Part shown: positions 45,003 through 55,268 of the stretch, in pieces
How positions within the stretch are numbered: position 1 is the first letter of the stretch
Layout: every line of letters starts with the position of its first letter
Source of the DNA: Euzebyella saccharophila
Lineage (GTDB): Bacteria; Bacteroidota; Bacteroidia; Flavobacteriales; Flavobacteriaceae
Direction of reading: 5' to 3'
Length of the DNA stretch: 64,000 nt
NCBI RefSeq assembly: GCF_014855495.1
Contig: NZ_JACYFJ010000004.1
Coordinates: forward strand, 62,001-126,000
The notes under the pieces: generated by a model
What the model was told of the DNA's origin: nothing
Seen by the model: only the letters and a program-made list of their open reading frames with translations
The model's database searches: none
Translations under genes and position numbers: made by a program

Positions 45003-46055
45003 ATGGCCAACCGTAGAAAATTCTTGGGTACTGCTCTTACCGGGGCAGGGGCATTTTTAGCACCCCACGTCTTATCCGCCCACAAACCACTTTTTTTAGA
45101 GCAACAGGAAAGAATACTGCCCAAAAAGTTAAAAAAAAGGGATACAATAGGTTTGGTGGCTCCAGGTTATGCCGTAAAGCCCGAAGTACTCAAAGACGCT
45201 ATTGAAACACTGGTCAAAATGGGCTTTAAACCGCATTACACCAAAAGGATAATTGGTAACCACGGTTATTTTAGCAATACGGACGAGGAAAGGGCAAAAG
45301 ACCTGAACGAAATGTTTGCCAATCCTGAAATAGATGGTATACTTTGCGCTCGGGGAGGTTATGGGTGCACCCGTATTATGGACATGATCGACTATGACTC
45401 CATTCATAAAAATCCAAAAGTACTGGTTGGCTTCAGTGATATCACGGCACTTTTAAACGTCATATTTAAGGAAACGGGTCTGGTAACCTTTCACGGACCT
45501 GTAGGGAGTACGCTTAACGATGCCTACAGCATAAATCATTTAGAAAATGTTTTGATGCAGCCAAAGGAAAACTATGAACTCACCAACGTAGAATTGTCTC
45601 AAGAGCAAAGTCTAAATCCAGAATACGAACGTTATACCATCACTTCTGGAAAGGCAAAAGGAAAACTATCAGGAGGTAGTTTAACACTGATCAATGCCTT
45701 AATTGGCACAGCTCACGAGATAGATTTTACCGATACCATTGTCTGCATAGAGGATGTAGAAGAGGCGCCTTATAGAATAGACCGTATGCTCACTCAATTA
45801 ATTGAAGGCAAAACATTCAAAAATGCTGCAGCTATAGCAATTGGAGTTTGTGCTGGATGCAATTCTTCCAATAATGACCTATCATTTTCTTTAAGAGAAG
45901 TCCTTGTAGACAGACTAAAACCTCTAGGGATTCCGGTAGCTTACGGTCTGAGTTTTGGCCATGTAGAGAACAATTTTACGTTCCCAATTGGAATTGAAGC
46001 AGAAATGGATGCGGATAGGCTATCACTTACATTGTTGGAAAAGGCGGTTAGTTAA
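45003..46055 (+). CDS. LD-carboxypeptidase (peptidase family S66), predicted Tat substrate
   Basis: This 350-residue enzyme cleaves the L-D bond of the murein tetrapeptide in peptidoglycan recycling. The twin-arginine motif NRRKFLG and a following weak hydrophobic stretch (TALTGAGAFLAPHVLSA) predict Tat export. The S66 triad elements are visible: nucleophile Ser in VGFSDITALL, Glu in CIEDVEEAPYRIDRM, and His in LSFGHVENNFTFPIG. CARGGYGCTRIMDMID is also characteristic. Most LdcA enzymes are cytoplasmic; the exported form is common in Bacteroidota. Confidence 0.92.
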   Translation: MANRRKFLGTALTGAGAFLAPHVLSAHKPLFLEQQERILPKKLKKRDTIGLVAPGYAVKPEVLKDAIETLVKMGFKPHYTKRIIGNHGYFSNTDEERAKDLNEMFANPEIDGILCARGGYGCTRIMDMIDYDSIHKNPKVLVGFSDITALLNVIFKETGLVTFHGPVGSTLNDAYSINHLENVLMQPKENYELTNVELSQEQSLNPEYERYTITSGKAKGKLSGGSLTLINALIGTAHEIDFTDTIVCIEDVEEAPYRIDRMLTQLIEGKTFKNAAAIAIGVCAGCNSSNNDLSFSLREVLVDRLKPLGIPVAYGLSFGHVENNFTFPIGIEAEMDADRLSLTLLEKAVS

Positions 46056-46084
46056 TCCAAATAGATAAAAGCTTTTAAAAGAAA

Positions 46085-46116
46085 AAGGGTCCTGAAATAC
46101 TATTTCAAGGACCCTT
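46085..46116. terminator. Terminator between convergent S66 peptidase and recQ
   Basis: AAGGGTCCT (46085-46093) / AGGACCCTT (46108-46116) with inner stem GAAAT/ATTTC. The T-rich tract is better on the minus strand (downstream of recQ), so it mainly serves recQ. Confidence 0.75.
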
Positions 46117-46140
46117 ATTATCAGTTTAATAACCTGAAGG

Positions 46141-48351
46141 CTAATTAGCGACCTCGCTAATGAATTTAAGACGGTAAAGCCTTAACTCTTCATCCTCGTA
46201 ATCACCATCAAATTCCTGCATTGCATCTTCTAAATTATCGCTTTCCGCCTCTAGAAAATAATCATGTATTTCTTCTTGTTGATCCTCATCAAGTATTTCA
46301 TCGATCCAGTAATCAATATTCAGCTTGGTACCGCTGTAGACAATTAACTCCATTTCCTTGATCAACTCCGGAATTTCAAGTCCTTTGGCATCCGCAATAT
46401 CACTAAGTGGCAACTTTCTATCCACATTTTGAATGATATAAAGCTTCAATGCCGAATTGGCCCCTGTACTTTTAACTACCAAATCATCGGGTCTTACCAC
46501 ATCATTTTCCTCAACATAGTCAGAAATAAATTCCACAAAAGGTTTACCATACTTCTTAGCCTTCCCCTCACCTACTCCATTGATATTGGTCAATTCTTTT
46601 AGCGAAATAGGATATTTCATGGCCATATCTTCCAAAGAAGGATCCTGAAATACCACAAATGGGGGTACGCCCAGCTTTTTACTTTGAGATTTTCGAAGAT
46701 CACGAAGCTGCTTAAGCAAATTATCATCTGCCACGGCGGCCGTTCCCGCACTAACAATAGCATCATTTCCAGTACTGGTATAGGTGTGGTCTTTGGTCAT
46801 CATAAAAGAGTCTGGCTTGGCCATGAAATCCTTCCCTTTCTGGGTGACATGGAGAATTCCATATTGCTCAATTTCCTTTTTAACAAGCCCGGCCACAATC
46901 ATTTGACGTATAAGCGCCATCCAATGCTCCTTCCCTTTATCTGACCCAGAACCAAACACATCCTTGTCATCAACCTTATGGGAGGTAATCAACGCGTTTA
47001 CTTTTCCCGTAAGCGTTTTTACTACTTCCTTGGACTTAAATTTTTCATTGGTACCCTCTATAGCCTTTAAAACCTTGACTACATCTTCAGTGGCTTCAAC
47101 TTTTTCCTTGGGGTTTCGGGCATTATCGTCCATATCGGCCCCATCTCCATTTACCTCATCAAACTCTTCCCCGAAATAATGGAGCATAAATTTTCTGCGA
47201 CTCATGGATGTTTCGGCATAGGCCACCACTTCTTGTAAAAGGGCGTTACCTATTTCTTGTTCGGCCACCGGTTTATTAGACATAAATTTTTCCAATTTTT
47301 CTATGTCCTTATAAGCGTAGAAGGCTAAACAATGCCCTTCACCGTCATCCCTTCCTGCGCGACCGGTTTCCTGATAATAACTTTCAATACTTTTAGGAAT
47401 ATCATGGTGAATCACAAAACGCACATCTGGCTTGTCTATTCCCATTCCAAAAGCAATGGTCGCCACTACCACATCCACATCCTCCATAAGAAACATATCT
47501 TGATACTTAGACCGGGTTTTGGCATCAAAACCAGCATGGTAGGGAACGGCACTCACCCCATTGACCTGAAGTACCTGTGCCAACTCTTCCACTTTTTTAC
47601 GGCTTAGACAATACACAATTCCTGATTTTCCAGAATTTTTCTTTACAAAGCGAATAATATCGGAATCAATGTTGGCTGTTTTTGGACGAACTTCGTAGAA
47701 TAAATTGGGCCTATTAAAAGAGGCCTTAAAAGTCTTGGCTCCCGTAATGCCCAAATTTTTAATAATATCTTCTTGAACTTTAGGCGTGGCAGTGGCCGTT
47801 AAACCAATAACCGGAATGGAGTCATCTAACCGGTTCACTATATTCCTAAGGTTCCTGTATTCCGGTCTAAAGTCATGCCCCCATTCAGATATACAGTGAG
47901 CCTCGTCTACCGCTATAAAGGATAGCTTTACACTTTGTAAAAACTCTATATTTTCTTCCTTGGTAAGAGATTCCGGAGCCACGTAAAGCAATTTGGTGAC
48001 CCCGTCTAAAATATCTTGCTTTACCTGTCTAATTTCCGTCTTTGTTAAGGAGGAATTTAAAACATGGGCAATACCGTTTTGGTCCGAAATACCTCTTATG
48101 GCATCTACCTGGTTCTTCATCAAGGCGATCAATGGCGATACCACAATGGCCGTTCCTTCTTGCATAAGCGCCGGTAATTGGTAACATAAAGACTTACCAC
48201 CTCCGGTAGGCATGATGGCAAAAGTGTTATTACCTTCTAAAATACTGGTGACGACGTCTTGCTGAAGCCCTTTGAACTCTGCAAACCCAAAATACTTTTT
48301 GAGCGCCGCATGCAATTCGCTATCATTAACAACCGGTCTATCACTCGCCAT
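46141..48351 (-). CDS. recQ: ATP-dependent DNA helicase RecQ
   Basis: This 736-residue helicase unwinds DNA 3'-5' in repair and recombination. Motifs: Walker A MPTGGGKSLCYQLP, DEAH box AVDEAHCISEWGHDFRPEY, GLTATATP, and motif VI QETGRAGRDDGEGH. An RQC winged-helix region (about 400-520) and an HRDC domain (about 555-630) follow. The region around 375-390 (SMSRRKFMLHYFGEEFDE) lacks the usual CRxxxL..C..C zinc cysteines. It has an acidic C-terminal extension (about 690-730). Normal length for the Bacteroidota type. Confidence 0.96.
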   Translation of the reverse strand: MASDRPVVNDSELHAALKKYFGFAEFKGLQQDVVTSILEGNNTFAIMPTGGGKSLCYQLPALMQEGTAIVVSPLIALMKNQVDAIRGISDQNGIAHVLNSSLTKTEIRQVKQDILDGVTKLLYVAPESLTKEENIEFLQSVKLSFIAVDEAHCISEWGHDFRPEYRNLRNIVNRLDDSIPVIGLTATATPKVQEDIIKNLGITGAKTFKASFNRPNLFYEVRPKTANIDSDIIRFVKKNSGKSGIVYCLSRKKVEELAQVLQVNGVSAVPYHAGFDAKTRSKYQDMFLMEDVDVVVATIAFGMGIDKPDVRFVIHHDIPKSIESYYQETGRAGRDDGEGHCLAFYAYKDIEKLEKFMSNKPVAEQEIGNALLQEVVAYAETSMSRRKFMLHYFGEEFDEVNGDGADMDDNARNPKEKVEATEDVVKVLKAIEGTNEKFKSKEVVKTLTGKVNALITSHKVDDKDVFGSGSDKGKEHWMALIRQMIVAGLVKKEIEQYGILHVTQKGKDFMAKPDSFMMTKDHTYTSTGNDAIVSAGTAAVADDNLLKQLRDLRKSQSKKLGVPPFVVFQDPSLEDMAMKYPISLKELTNINGVGEGKAKKYGKPFVEFISDYVEENDVVRPDDLVVKSTGANSALKLYIIQNVDRKLPLSDIADAKGLEIPELIKEMELIVYSGTKLNIDYWIDEILDEDQQEEIHDYFLEAESDNLEDAMQEFDGDYEDEELRLYRLKFISEVAN

Positions 48352-48466
48352 AAGCTATATTATAATGTTGATTGTTGAAAAACAAGTTAAGAGAATTCAT
48401 TTTTCTTGCGCGGGGGAATTAAGGTTTGAAATAAATTAATTTCGAAGGAGTGAAACTCCCTATAGT

Positions 48467-48482
48467 TAGTTTTGTAATTTTG
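48467..48482 (+). promoter_or_regulatory. Two adjacent TAnnTTTG boxes upstream of kdsD
   Basis: TAGTTTTG (48467-48474) and TAATTTTG (48475-48482) are back to back, both perfect -7 boxes. Neither has a clear -33 TTG. A small hairpin, GGAGT-GAA-ACTCC, lies just upstream (48447-48459). The leader would be over 100 bases. Confidence 0.35.
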
Positions 48483-48603
48483 TAACTTTAAATATAGCAC
48501 AATCTTTTCTAAACCATTGGCTTTTTGTATAGTTTTAGGAAAAGTGCATGATTATGCGTTAAAAAGCGCGCAAAGTTAACAACCTTCTAACATTGAATCT
48601 AAT

Positions 48604-49569
48604 TTGAGCAATACAAAAGTTATTCTCTCGATTGCTAAAAAAACCATTGAAACGGAGGGGAATGCCATCCTCAATTTAGGCAACCTTTTAAATGAAGATT
48701 TTGCAAAATCCGTGGATTGCATTCTTAAATCCAAGGGCAGGGTAATTGTTACCGGTATTGGCAAAAGTGCCATTGTAGCCTCTAAAATTGTTGCCACCTT
48801 AAATTCGACTGGAACCCCAGCTATTTTCATGCATGCCGCGGATGCTATTCATGGGGATTTAGGTACTATACAGCAAGATGACGTAGTTATATGCATTTCC
48901 AACAGCGGCAATACTGCTGAAATTAAATTATTGGTACCGTTGCTTAAGCGCGCGGATAATCCATTGATTGCCATGACAGGCAACCAGGAATCGTACTTAG
49001 CGTCCGAATCAGATTATATCCTAAACACCTTCATTGAAAAGGAAGCCTGCCCCAATAACTTGGCTCCTACTACGAGCACTACGGCACAAATGGTCATTGG
49101 CGATGCATTGGCAATTTCCCTATTGGAAATTAAAGGATTTACCAGTAAAGATTTTGCCAAGTACCACCCTGGCGGCTCCTTGGGCAAAAAGCTCTATTTG
49201 ACCGTAGCGGATATTGTGGCAAAGAACCAAATTCCGCAAGTACATCTTTCCACCGGTGTAAAAGAAGTAATTGTTGAAATTAGCCAGAAGATGTTAGGGG
49301 TCACTGCTGTAACCGAAAATGAACAGTTGGTAGGTATTATTACTGATGGGGATATTAGGCGTATGCTAAACAAGTACGATAACATAAGTGGCTTGATTGC
49401 CAAGGACATCATGACTTCAAACCCAAAAACCATATCCACTAAGGTTTTGGCTATTGAAGCATTGGAGACCATGCAGGAAAATGGCATTTCACAATTATTG
49501 GGTGTAGAGGGTAAAAAATACGTGGGAGTTGTACATTTGCACAATTTGATAAATGAAGGCATATTATAA
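48604..49569 (+). CDS. kdsD: Arabinose-5-phosphate isomerase (KpsF/GutQ family)
   Basis: This 321-residue enzyme makes arabinose-5-phosphate for Kdo, a lipopolysaccharide core sugar. It has a SIS domain (about 30-165, VTGIGKSAIVASKIVAT; CISNSGNTAEI) and two CBS domains (about 200-321). PTTSTTAQM and KYHPGGSLGKKL are the family signatures. The start is TTG: there is an in-frame stop 27 bases upstream and no ATG between, and the protein begins in register with homologues. It overlaps tatC by one base and heads the kdsD-tatC-lptB cluster usual in Bacteroidota. Confidence 0.93.
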   Translation: MSNTKVILSIAKKTIETEGNAILNLGNLLNEDFAKSVDCILKSKGRVIVTGIGKSAIVASKIVATLNSTGTPAIFMHAADAIHGDLGTIQQDDVVICISNSGNTAEIKLLVPLLKRADNPLIAMTGNQESYLASESDYILNTFIEKEACPNNLAPTTSTTAQMVIGDALAISLLEIKGFTSKDFAKYHPGGSLGKKLYLTVADIVAKNQIPQVHLSTGVKEVIVEISQKMLGVTAVTENEQLVGIITDGDIRRMLNKYDNISGLIAKDIMTSNPKTISTKVLAIEALETMQENGISQLLGVEGKKYVGVVHLHNLINEGIL

Positions 49570-50411
49570 TGGCGAAAGTTAATAAGAAGTCTCCCGACGA
49601 AATGTCGTTTCTGGACCACCTTGAAGAATTACGTTGGCATCTAATCCGCTCTACCATAGCAGTTGTCCTTATTGGAAGCGTCGCATTTCTCGCAAAGAGT
49701 TTTATTTTTGATACGGTCATTTTCGGACCATCTAAAATGTCCTTCCCCACTTATAAGTTGTTCTGTGATATTGCCACTTATTTAGGTTTTGATTCTGCCT
49801 TTTGTGCAGATAAATTACCCTTCAGCATACAGAGTAGACAAATGTCCGCTCAATTTTCCATGCACATTTGGACGTCTATTTGGGCTGGTTTTATTCTGGG
49901 CTTCCCCTATATTCTTTATGAGCTTTGGAAATTTATTAGTCCGGGACTTTATGAGAAGGAAAGAAGACATTCCAAAGGATTTATTTTGATAGCCTCCCTC
50001 CTATTTTTCATGGGTGTGCTTTTTGGATATTATGTAGTAGCCCCATTATCCATTAATTTCTTAGGAAGTTATCAGGTAAGTGCCGAAATTCTAAATGAAT
50101 TTGATATTGACAGCTATATCGGAACGGTAAGATCAGCCGTCATTGCATGTGGTATTCTTTTTGAACTACCTATTATCATTTTCTTTTTGACCAAGGTGGG
50201 TTTGATTACGCCGGAAATCATGAAGAAATATCGAAAAATAGCTTTGGTAATCGTGCTCATCCTATCTGCAGTAATTACACCTCCAGATGTGGCGAGCCAA
50301 ATTATAGTGGCGGTACCGGTTTTAATACTTTATCAAATAAGTATTTATATTTCCGGTTACGTCCTTAAAAAAGATGCCAGAAAAGAGCAAAAAGGGTTAA
50401 AGAAAACGTAA
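49569..50411 (+). CDS. tatC: Twin-arginine translocase subunit TatC
   Basis: This 280-residue membrane protein has six hydrophobic segments. The N-terminal MSFLDHLEELRWHLIRS is the TatC signature that binds twin-arginine signals. FELPIIIFFLTKVGLITPE and AVITPPDVASQIIVAVP are also conserved. It is needed for export of folded proteins; the S66 carboxypeptidase at 45003 is a predicted client. It is translationally coupled to kdsD. Confidence 0.96.
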   Translation: MAKVNKKSPDEMSFLDHLEELRWHLIRSTIAVVLIGSVAFLAKSFIFDTVIFGPSKMSFPTYKLFCDIATYLGFDSAFCADKLPFSIQSRQMSAQFSMHIWTSIWAGFILGFPYILYELWKFISPGLYEKERRHSKGFILIASLLFFMGVLFGYYVVAPLSINFLGSYQVSAEILNEFDIDSYIGTVRSAVIACGILFELPIIIFFLTKVGLITPEIMKKYRKIALVIVLILSAVITPPDVASQIIVAVPVLILYQISIYISGYVLKKDARKEQKGLKKT

Positions 50412-50496
50412 ACCCCTCGCAGTGTGAAAAGTTTCCCTTTTCTTTGATGTCACTTAGAAAATGTATCGACTTTTACTTTTATAAACAATTGTATAA

Positions 50497-51237
50497 ATGA
50501 AGTTACGAGCAGACAATATAATGAAATCCTATAGGGGCCGTAAAGTGGTAAAAGGCATATCACTAGAGGTAAACCAAGGAGAGATTATTGGTCTATTAGG
50601 CCCTAATGGCGCCGGTAAAACAACTTCATTTTACATGATTGTAGGTTTGGTTAAACCAAACGGTGGCAAAATATTCTTAGATGGTACGGAAATTACCAAT
50701 TACCCCATGTACAAAAGGGCACAAAATGGTATTGGCTATCTAGCCCAAGAAGCCTCGGTTTTTAGAAAGTTAAGTATTGAAAAAAACATACTAAGCGTTT
50801 TACAGTTGACCAAACTGAGCAAGAAAGAACAGCACATGAAAATGGAGTCCCTGATAGAGGAGTTTGGTCTTGGTCATATAAGAAAAAACCGAGGAGACCT
50901 ACTTTCCGGTGGGGAAAGACGTAGAACTGAAATTGCCCGGGCATTGGCCACGGATCCTAAATTCATCTTATTGGATGAACCTTTTGCCGGGGTTGACCCT
51001 GTTGCAGTTGAGGATATTCAGCGTATTGTGGCCCAATTAAAGAACAAAAACATTGGGATTCTTATAACGGACCACAATGTTCAGGAAACCTTGGCAATTA
51101 CAGAAAGGTCCTACCTAATGTTCGAGGGAGGTATCTTAAAATCGGGAATTCCCGAAGATTTGGCGGCAGATGAAATGGTACGTAAAGTATACCTAGGCCA
51201 GAATTTTGAACTACGTAAGAAGAAATTGGATTTTTAA
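50497..51237 (+). CDS. lptB: LPS export ABC transporter ATPase LptB
   Basis: This 246-residue ATPase powers lipopolysaccharide transport from the inner membrane. Walker [10 protein letters not shown], signature [17 protein letters not shown], and Walker [14 protein letters not shown] followed by switch His in ITDHNV are all present. [15 protein letters not shown] is typical of LptB. It lies 85 bases after tatC and converges with pssA (4-base gap). Confidence 0.95.
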   Translation: MKLRADNIMKSYRGRKVVKGISLEVNQGEIIGLLGPNGAGKTTSFYMIVGLVKPNGGKIFLDGTEITNYPMYKRAQNGIGYLAQEASVFRKLSIEKNILSVLQLTKLSKKEQHMKMESLIEEFGLGHIRKNRGDLLSGGERRRTEIARALATDPKFILLDEPFAGVDPVAVEDIQRIVAQLKNKNIGILITDHNVQETLAITERSYLMFEGGILKSGIPEDLAADEMVRKVYLGQNFELRKKKLDF

Positions 51238-51241
51238 TACC

Positions 51242-51997
51242 CTATTTATTGCTCCCCAATTTTACGACCACAGAAGCAATTATATAAAAAGCTATTATAA
51301 ACGGTATTGCCAAGTACTCCAAGGTTGCCAACAGCACCAAGCTCAATACTATAAAGATATACCTTAGGGCATTATCCTTAAAACCCCAATTTTTAAATTT
51401 TAGGGCGAAAAGCTCAATTTTAGAATTTAGGAGGTAAGCACTTAGGAAGGTTAAACCAATTAAAAACCATTGATTTAAAATAATGCTGTTTAAAATATCG
51501 CTTCCATTATGGAATAAAATTAACGGAAGGGATAAAATTAAAAGCGTATTAGCAGGCGTAGGCAAACCTATAAAGGATGAAACCTGATTTTCATCTATAT
51601 TAAACTTCGCAAGCCTATATGCCGAAGCCATGGTTATAACAAAGCCCAATAGTGGCAACGGTCTAAATACCATGGATATATTTCCGGCAGCTGAACCGGC
51701 TTCCATAAAGCCTCCGGCATTCCAACCACCGGTTTCGCTCATTCCTAAAAGCTGAAACATAACGATACCAGGAACAACTCCACTTGTAATCATATCTGCA
51801 AGCGAGTCTAGCTGAACACCTAGGTCACTTTGTACCTTTAAAAGCCTGGCCGCAAGTCCGTCAAAAAAATCAAAGAATATGCCCAAGAACACGAAAAGAG
51901 CGGCAAACTCCAATTGATTTAAAACTGCAAAAACTACTGCTATACAGCCACAGAAAACGTTCAATAAGGTGATTAGGTTAGGTATATGTCTTTTCAT
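51242..51997 (-). CDS. pssA: CDP-diacylglycerol-serine O-phosphatidyltransferase (PssA)
   Basis: About 251 residues beginning MKRHIPNLITLLNVFCGC. The CDP-alcohol phosphatidyltransferase motif D-G-x2-A-R-x8-G-x3-D-x3-D is complete in FDGLAARLLKVQSDLGVQLD and the next residues. Seven to eight membrane segments follow. It makes phosphatidylserine, the precursor of phosphatidylethanolamine. The frame is open 18 bases further upstream from a TTG, but ATG 51997 gives the standard N-terminus. Confidence 0.93.
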   Translation of the reverse strand: MKRHIPNLITLLNVFCGCIAVVFAVLNQLEFAALFVFLGIFFDFFDGLAARLLKVQSDLGVQLDSLADMITSGVVPGIVMFQLLGMSETGGWNAGGFMEAGSAAGNISMVFRPLPLLGFVITMASAYRLAKFNIDENQVSSFIGLPTPANTLLILSLPLILFHNGSDILNSIILNQWFLIGLTFLSAYLLNSKIELFALKFKNWGFKDNALRYIFIVLSLVLLATLEYLAIPFIIAFYIIASVVVKLGSNK

Positions 51998-52196
51998 ACA
52001 TGCAAAGTTTCTCAAAAACCCTGAGAATTAAACTAATTGAAATTCCGAATTTGAGTTAAAAAAAGGAAAATTTAAAACAATTTCCCCCCCTTTTTTATAG
52101 GATTACGAAGTAAAAATAACACAATTTAACATCAATCAGGTAAGACCATAATTTATTCGCATCTTTGCCCCATTAATTGCCATAACAAGAACGCCA

Positions 52197-53375
52197 TTGA
52201 GACAAGTATTTCTGTTGTTACTTACGGCACTCTGCCTAAATGTATATAGCCAAAAAGTAAAACTTACTCCACAATCGCAACTTAGTATTATCACATGCGG
52301 ACCGGGTGACCAAGTGTATTCATCCTTTGGTCATAGTTCCATTAGGGTTTATGATGCCTCACAAAAAATTGATGTAGTATACAACTATGGTACATTTGAT
52401 TTTACCACCCCAAATTTCACTTTAAAATTTGCAAGAGGTAAACTTAATTACACTTTGGCCAGACAAAATTTTCCCTATTTTCTATTAAGCTACGAAGAGG
52501 AAAACAGGTGGGTCAAGGAGCAGATTCTTAATTTAAACCTTCAGGAAAAGCAAAAACTCTTCCAATTTCTTGAGAACAATTATAAACCGGAAAACAGGGA
52601 TTATAAATATGATTTCTTTTATGATAACTGTTCTACCAAAATATGGGATATTTTTAAAGAAAACTATGGAAACGAACTACAGTTCAAGGATGACTATTTA
52701 AAAAATAAACCTGATGTTTCGCACAGGGCGCTTATCAGGAGTTATGTGTCCATTAATTCATGGCTGGGCTTTGGAATTGATTTGGCCTTAGGCTCTTTAG
52801 TAGATGATAATGCCACACCTTTTGAGCATATGTTCCTACCGGATTATACTATGGAACAAATTGCGGTAGCCACCTTAAATGACAAGGCGTTGGCCCAAGA
52901 TGCCAAAACACTCTTTGAAAGCAAACCAGTAGACAGGTCAACATTTTTTTTACTCTCCCCTGCCTTTTGGTTTCTACTAATATTAATTGCGGTATTATTA
53001 CTAACCTTTTTGGATTTTAAGAACAATACTCGAAGAAGATGGCTAGATTTTGTGCTTTTTCTAGTACCCGGTCTCATTGGTGCCGGTATTATCTTTCTTT
53101 GGTTTTTTACCGATCATACACAGACTGCGGACAATTATAACATCTTATGGGCATTTCCAGCACATCTTTTTGTTGCCTTTATTGTTTCAAAAAGAAAAGG
53201 CCCCAATTGGGTTGCTAAATATGCCCTTTTCTCCCTAGGCCTAATCCTGGTAAGCGCAATTGTGTGGCTTGTGGGATTGCAATCTTTTTCACCCGTTTTC
53301 ATCCTACTTTGGCTTACCTTAGCCGTTCGGTACTTATTTTTATTCTGGTCTTATCAGAAACCTTTATTAGCTTAA
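52197..53375 (+). CDS. Lnb/DUF4105-domain membrane protein (lipoprotein N-acyltransferase candidate)
   Basis: This 392-residue protein has a signal peptide ending NVYS, a periplasmic DUF4105 domain (about 20-245) and four to five C-terminal membrane segments (about 248-390). The family's conserved VYSSFGHSSIRVYD and YDFFYDNCSTKIWD are intact, with a His and a Cys that may form the active pair. Members of this family include Lnb, the Bacteroides lipoprotein N-acyltransferase. Whether this copy acts on lipoproteins is inference. The start codon is TTG; a near-consensus -7 box (CATCTTTG) lies at 52160. Confidence 0.8.
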   Translation: MRQVFLLLLTALCLNVYSQKVKLTPQSQLSIITCGPGDQVYSSFGHSSIRVYDASQKIDVVYNYGTFDFTTPNFTLKFARGKLNYTLARQNFPYFLLSYEEENRWVKEQILNLNLQEKQKLFQFLENNYKPENRDYKYDFFYDNCSTKIWDIFKENYGNELQFKDDYLKNKPDVSHRALIRSYVSINSWLGFGIDLALGSLVDDNATPFEHMFLPDYTMEQIAVATLNDKALAQDAKTLFESKPVDRSTFFLLSPAFWFLLILIAVLLLTFLDFKNNTRRRWLDFVLFLVPGLIGAGIIFLWFFTDHTQTADNYNILWAFPAHLFVAFIVSKRKGPNWVAKYALFSLGLILVSAIVWLVGLQSFSPVFILLWLTLAVRYLFLFWSYQKPLLA

Positions 53376-53376
53376 A

Positions 53377-55257
53377 ATGAATTTACTTACGGTTCAAAAT
53401 ATTTCCAAATCCTATGGAGAGCGCATTCTTTTTCAAGACCTTTCTTTTGGTGTAAACAACGGTCAAAAAATTGCTTTGATTGCCAAGAATGGTACGGGAA
53501 AGACCTCCATATTAAATATCATGTCCGGTGATGACACACCAGATTCCGGTCAAGTTAATTACCGAAAGGATATTCGTGTGAGCTTTTTGGCACAAGAGCC
53601 CAATTTAAATCCAGAGTTAACGGTTGAGGAGACCATTTTTGCATCGGATAACGAGATTCTTAAGGTAATTCATTCTTACGAGAAAGCACTGGAAAATCCT
53701 GAGGACACAGATACCTACCAAGCTGCTTTTGAAGCAATGGAACGTTTCAATGCATGGGACTTTGAGACGTTGTACAAACAAATCCTTTTCAAGCTAAAGC
53801 TAGAAGATTTAAATGCCAAGGTGGGTTTACTTTCCGGAGGACAAAAAAAACGTTTGGCTTTGGCAAACGCCCTTATAAACAAACCAGACCTCTTGGTTTT
53901 GGATGAGCCTACCAACCATTTGGACCTTGAGATGATCGAATGGTTAGAAGATTATTTTGCCAAGGAGAATATGAGTCTATTTATGGTGACCCATGACCGC
54001 TATTTTTTGGAAAGAGTCTGTAACGAAATTTTGGAATTGGACAATGGACAACTCTATCCCTACAAAGGTAATTACTCCTATTACCTAGAAAAAAAAGAAG
54101 CTAGATTAGAGCAAGAAGCTGTAGAACAGCACAAATCTGAACGCTTGTTTAAAAAAGAACTAGATTGGATGCGCAGACAACCCAAGGCGCGTACCACTAA
54201 ATCCAAATCAAGAATCGATGACTTTCAAACTATAAAAGAAAAAGCGGGCCAACGTAGAAAAGACCATGAAGTTCAGCTAGAAATTAATATGGAACGCATG
54301 GGAAGCAAGATTTTAGAGCTTCACAAAATCTCTAAAGCTTTCCCTGAGAAAACCATTTTAGACCAGTTTAACTACACTTTTAAAAAAGGGGAAAGAATTG
54401 GTATCATTGGAAAAAACGGTACAGGTAAATCTACCTTTCTCAATATATTGACTGGCAAAGATCAGCCAGATGCCGGTAAGGTTGTCATAGGGGATACCAT
54501 TAAATTTGGCTATTATACCCAAAAGGGTATAGAGCCCAAAGAAGGTCAAAAGGTAATTGATATCATTCGTGATTTTGGGGATTTCATTCCCCTTAAAAAG
54601 GGAAGGCAAATATCGGCACAACAATTACTGGAGCGTTTTCTGTTCGATCGTAAAAAACAATATGATTTTGTAGATAAATTAAGCGGAGGTGAGCGAAAAA
54701 GACTTTACCTCTGTACCGTACTAATACAAAACCCTAACTTTCTCATTTTAGATGAACCTACCAATGATTTGGATATTGTTACTCTAAACGTTTTGGAAAG
54801 TTTTCTGTTGGATTTTCCAGGTTGTCTAATGGTAGTCTCCCACGACCGCTATTTCATGGATAAAATTGTCGATCACTTATTTGTTTTCAAGGGCGATGGA
54901 CTAATTGAAGATTTTCCAGGAAATTACTCGGACTATCGAGTTTATGAAGATAGCAAGGTTGCAGAAGAGCGATTGGAAAAAGCAGAAACCAACAAGGAAG
55001 CCAAAATTACCGCGGATAGCTACACAAAGGACAAAAGGAAAACCCTTAGCTACATGGAGCAAAAGGAGTTCAAGAATTTGGAAAAGGAAATTGAGAAACT
55101 TGAAAAGAAAAAAGTAGAGATTCAACAGCAATTTACAGACGCCGGACTAACCGGGGAACAAATTGATGAATTATCCATTAAGCTCCAAGAAACAATGGAC
55201 AGTATTGACCAAAAGACCGAAAGGTGGTTTGAACTTTCCGCCATGCTCGAAGATTAA
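53377..55257 (+). CDS. ABC-F family ATPase (Uup-like)
   Basis: This 626-residue soluble protein has two ABC domains and no membrane part. Walker A1 AKNGTGKTS and signature LSGGQKKRLALA, Walker A2 GKNGTGKST and signature LSGGERKRLYL, with Walker B LLVLDEPTNHLD and LILDEPTNDLD. A charged linker (about 230-290) and a C-terminal coiled coil (about 535-626) place it in the Uup branch. ABC-F proteins bind ribosomes and relieve stalls. It starts one base after the Lnb gene. Confidence 0.93.
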   Translation: MNLLTVQNISKSYGERILFQDLSFGVNNGQKIALIAKNGTGKTSILNIMSGDDTPDSGQVNYRKDIRVSFLAQEPNLNPELTVEETIFASDNEILKVIHSYEKALENPEDTDTYQAAFEAMERFNAWDFETLYKQILFKLKLEDLNAKVGLLSGGQKKRLALANALINKPDLLVLDEPTNHLDLEMIEWLEDYFAKENMSLFMVTHDRYFLERVCNEILELDNGQLYPYKGNYSYYLEKKEARLEQEAVEQHKSERLFKKELDWMRRQPKARTTKSKSRIDDFQTIKEKAGQRRKDHEVQLEINMERMGSKILELHKISKAFPEKTILDQFNYTFKKGERIGIIGKNGTGKSTFLNILTGKDQPDAGKVVIGDTIKFGYYTQKGIEPKEGQKVIDIIRDFGDFIPLKKGRQISAQQLLERFLFDRKKQYDFVDKLSGGERKRLYLCTVLIQNPNFLILDEPTNDLDIVTLNVLESFLLDFPGCLMVVSHDRYFMDKIVDHLFVFKGDGLIEDFPGNYSDYRVYEDSKVAEERLEKAETNKEAKITADSYTKDKRKTLSYMEQKEFKNLEKEIEKLEKKKVEIQQQFTDAGLTGEQIDELSIKLQETMDSIDQKTERWFELSAMLED

Positions 55258-55268
55258 AAATTAGAACC

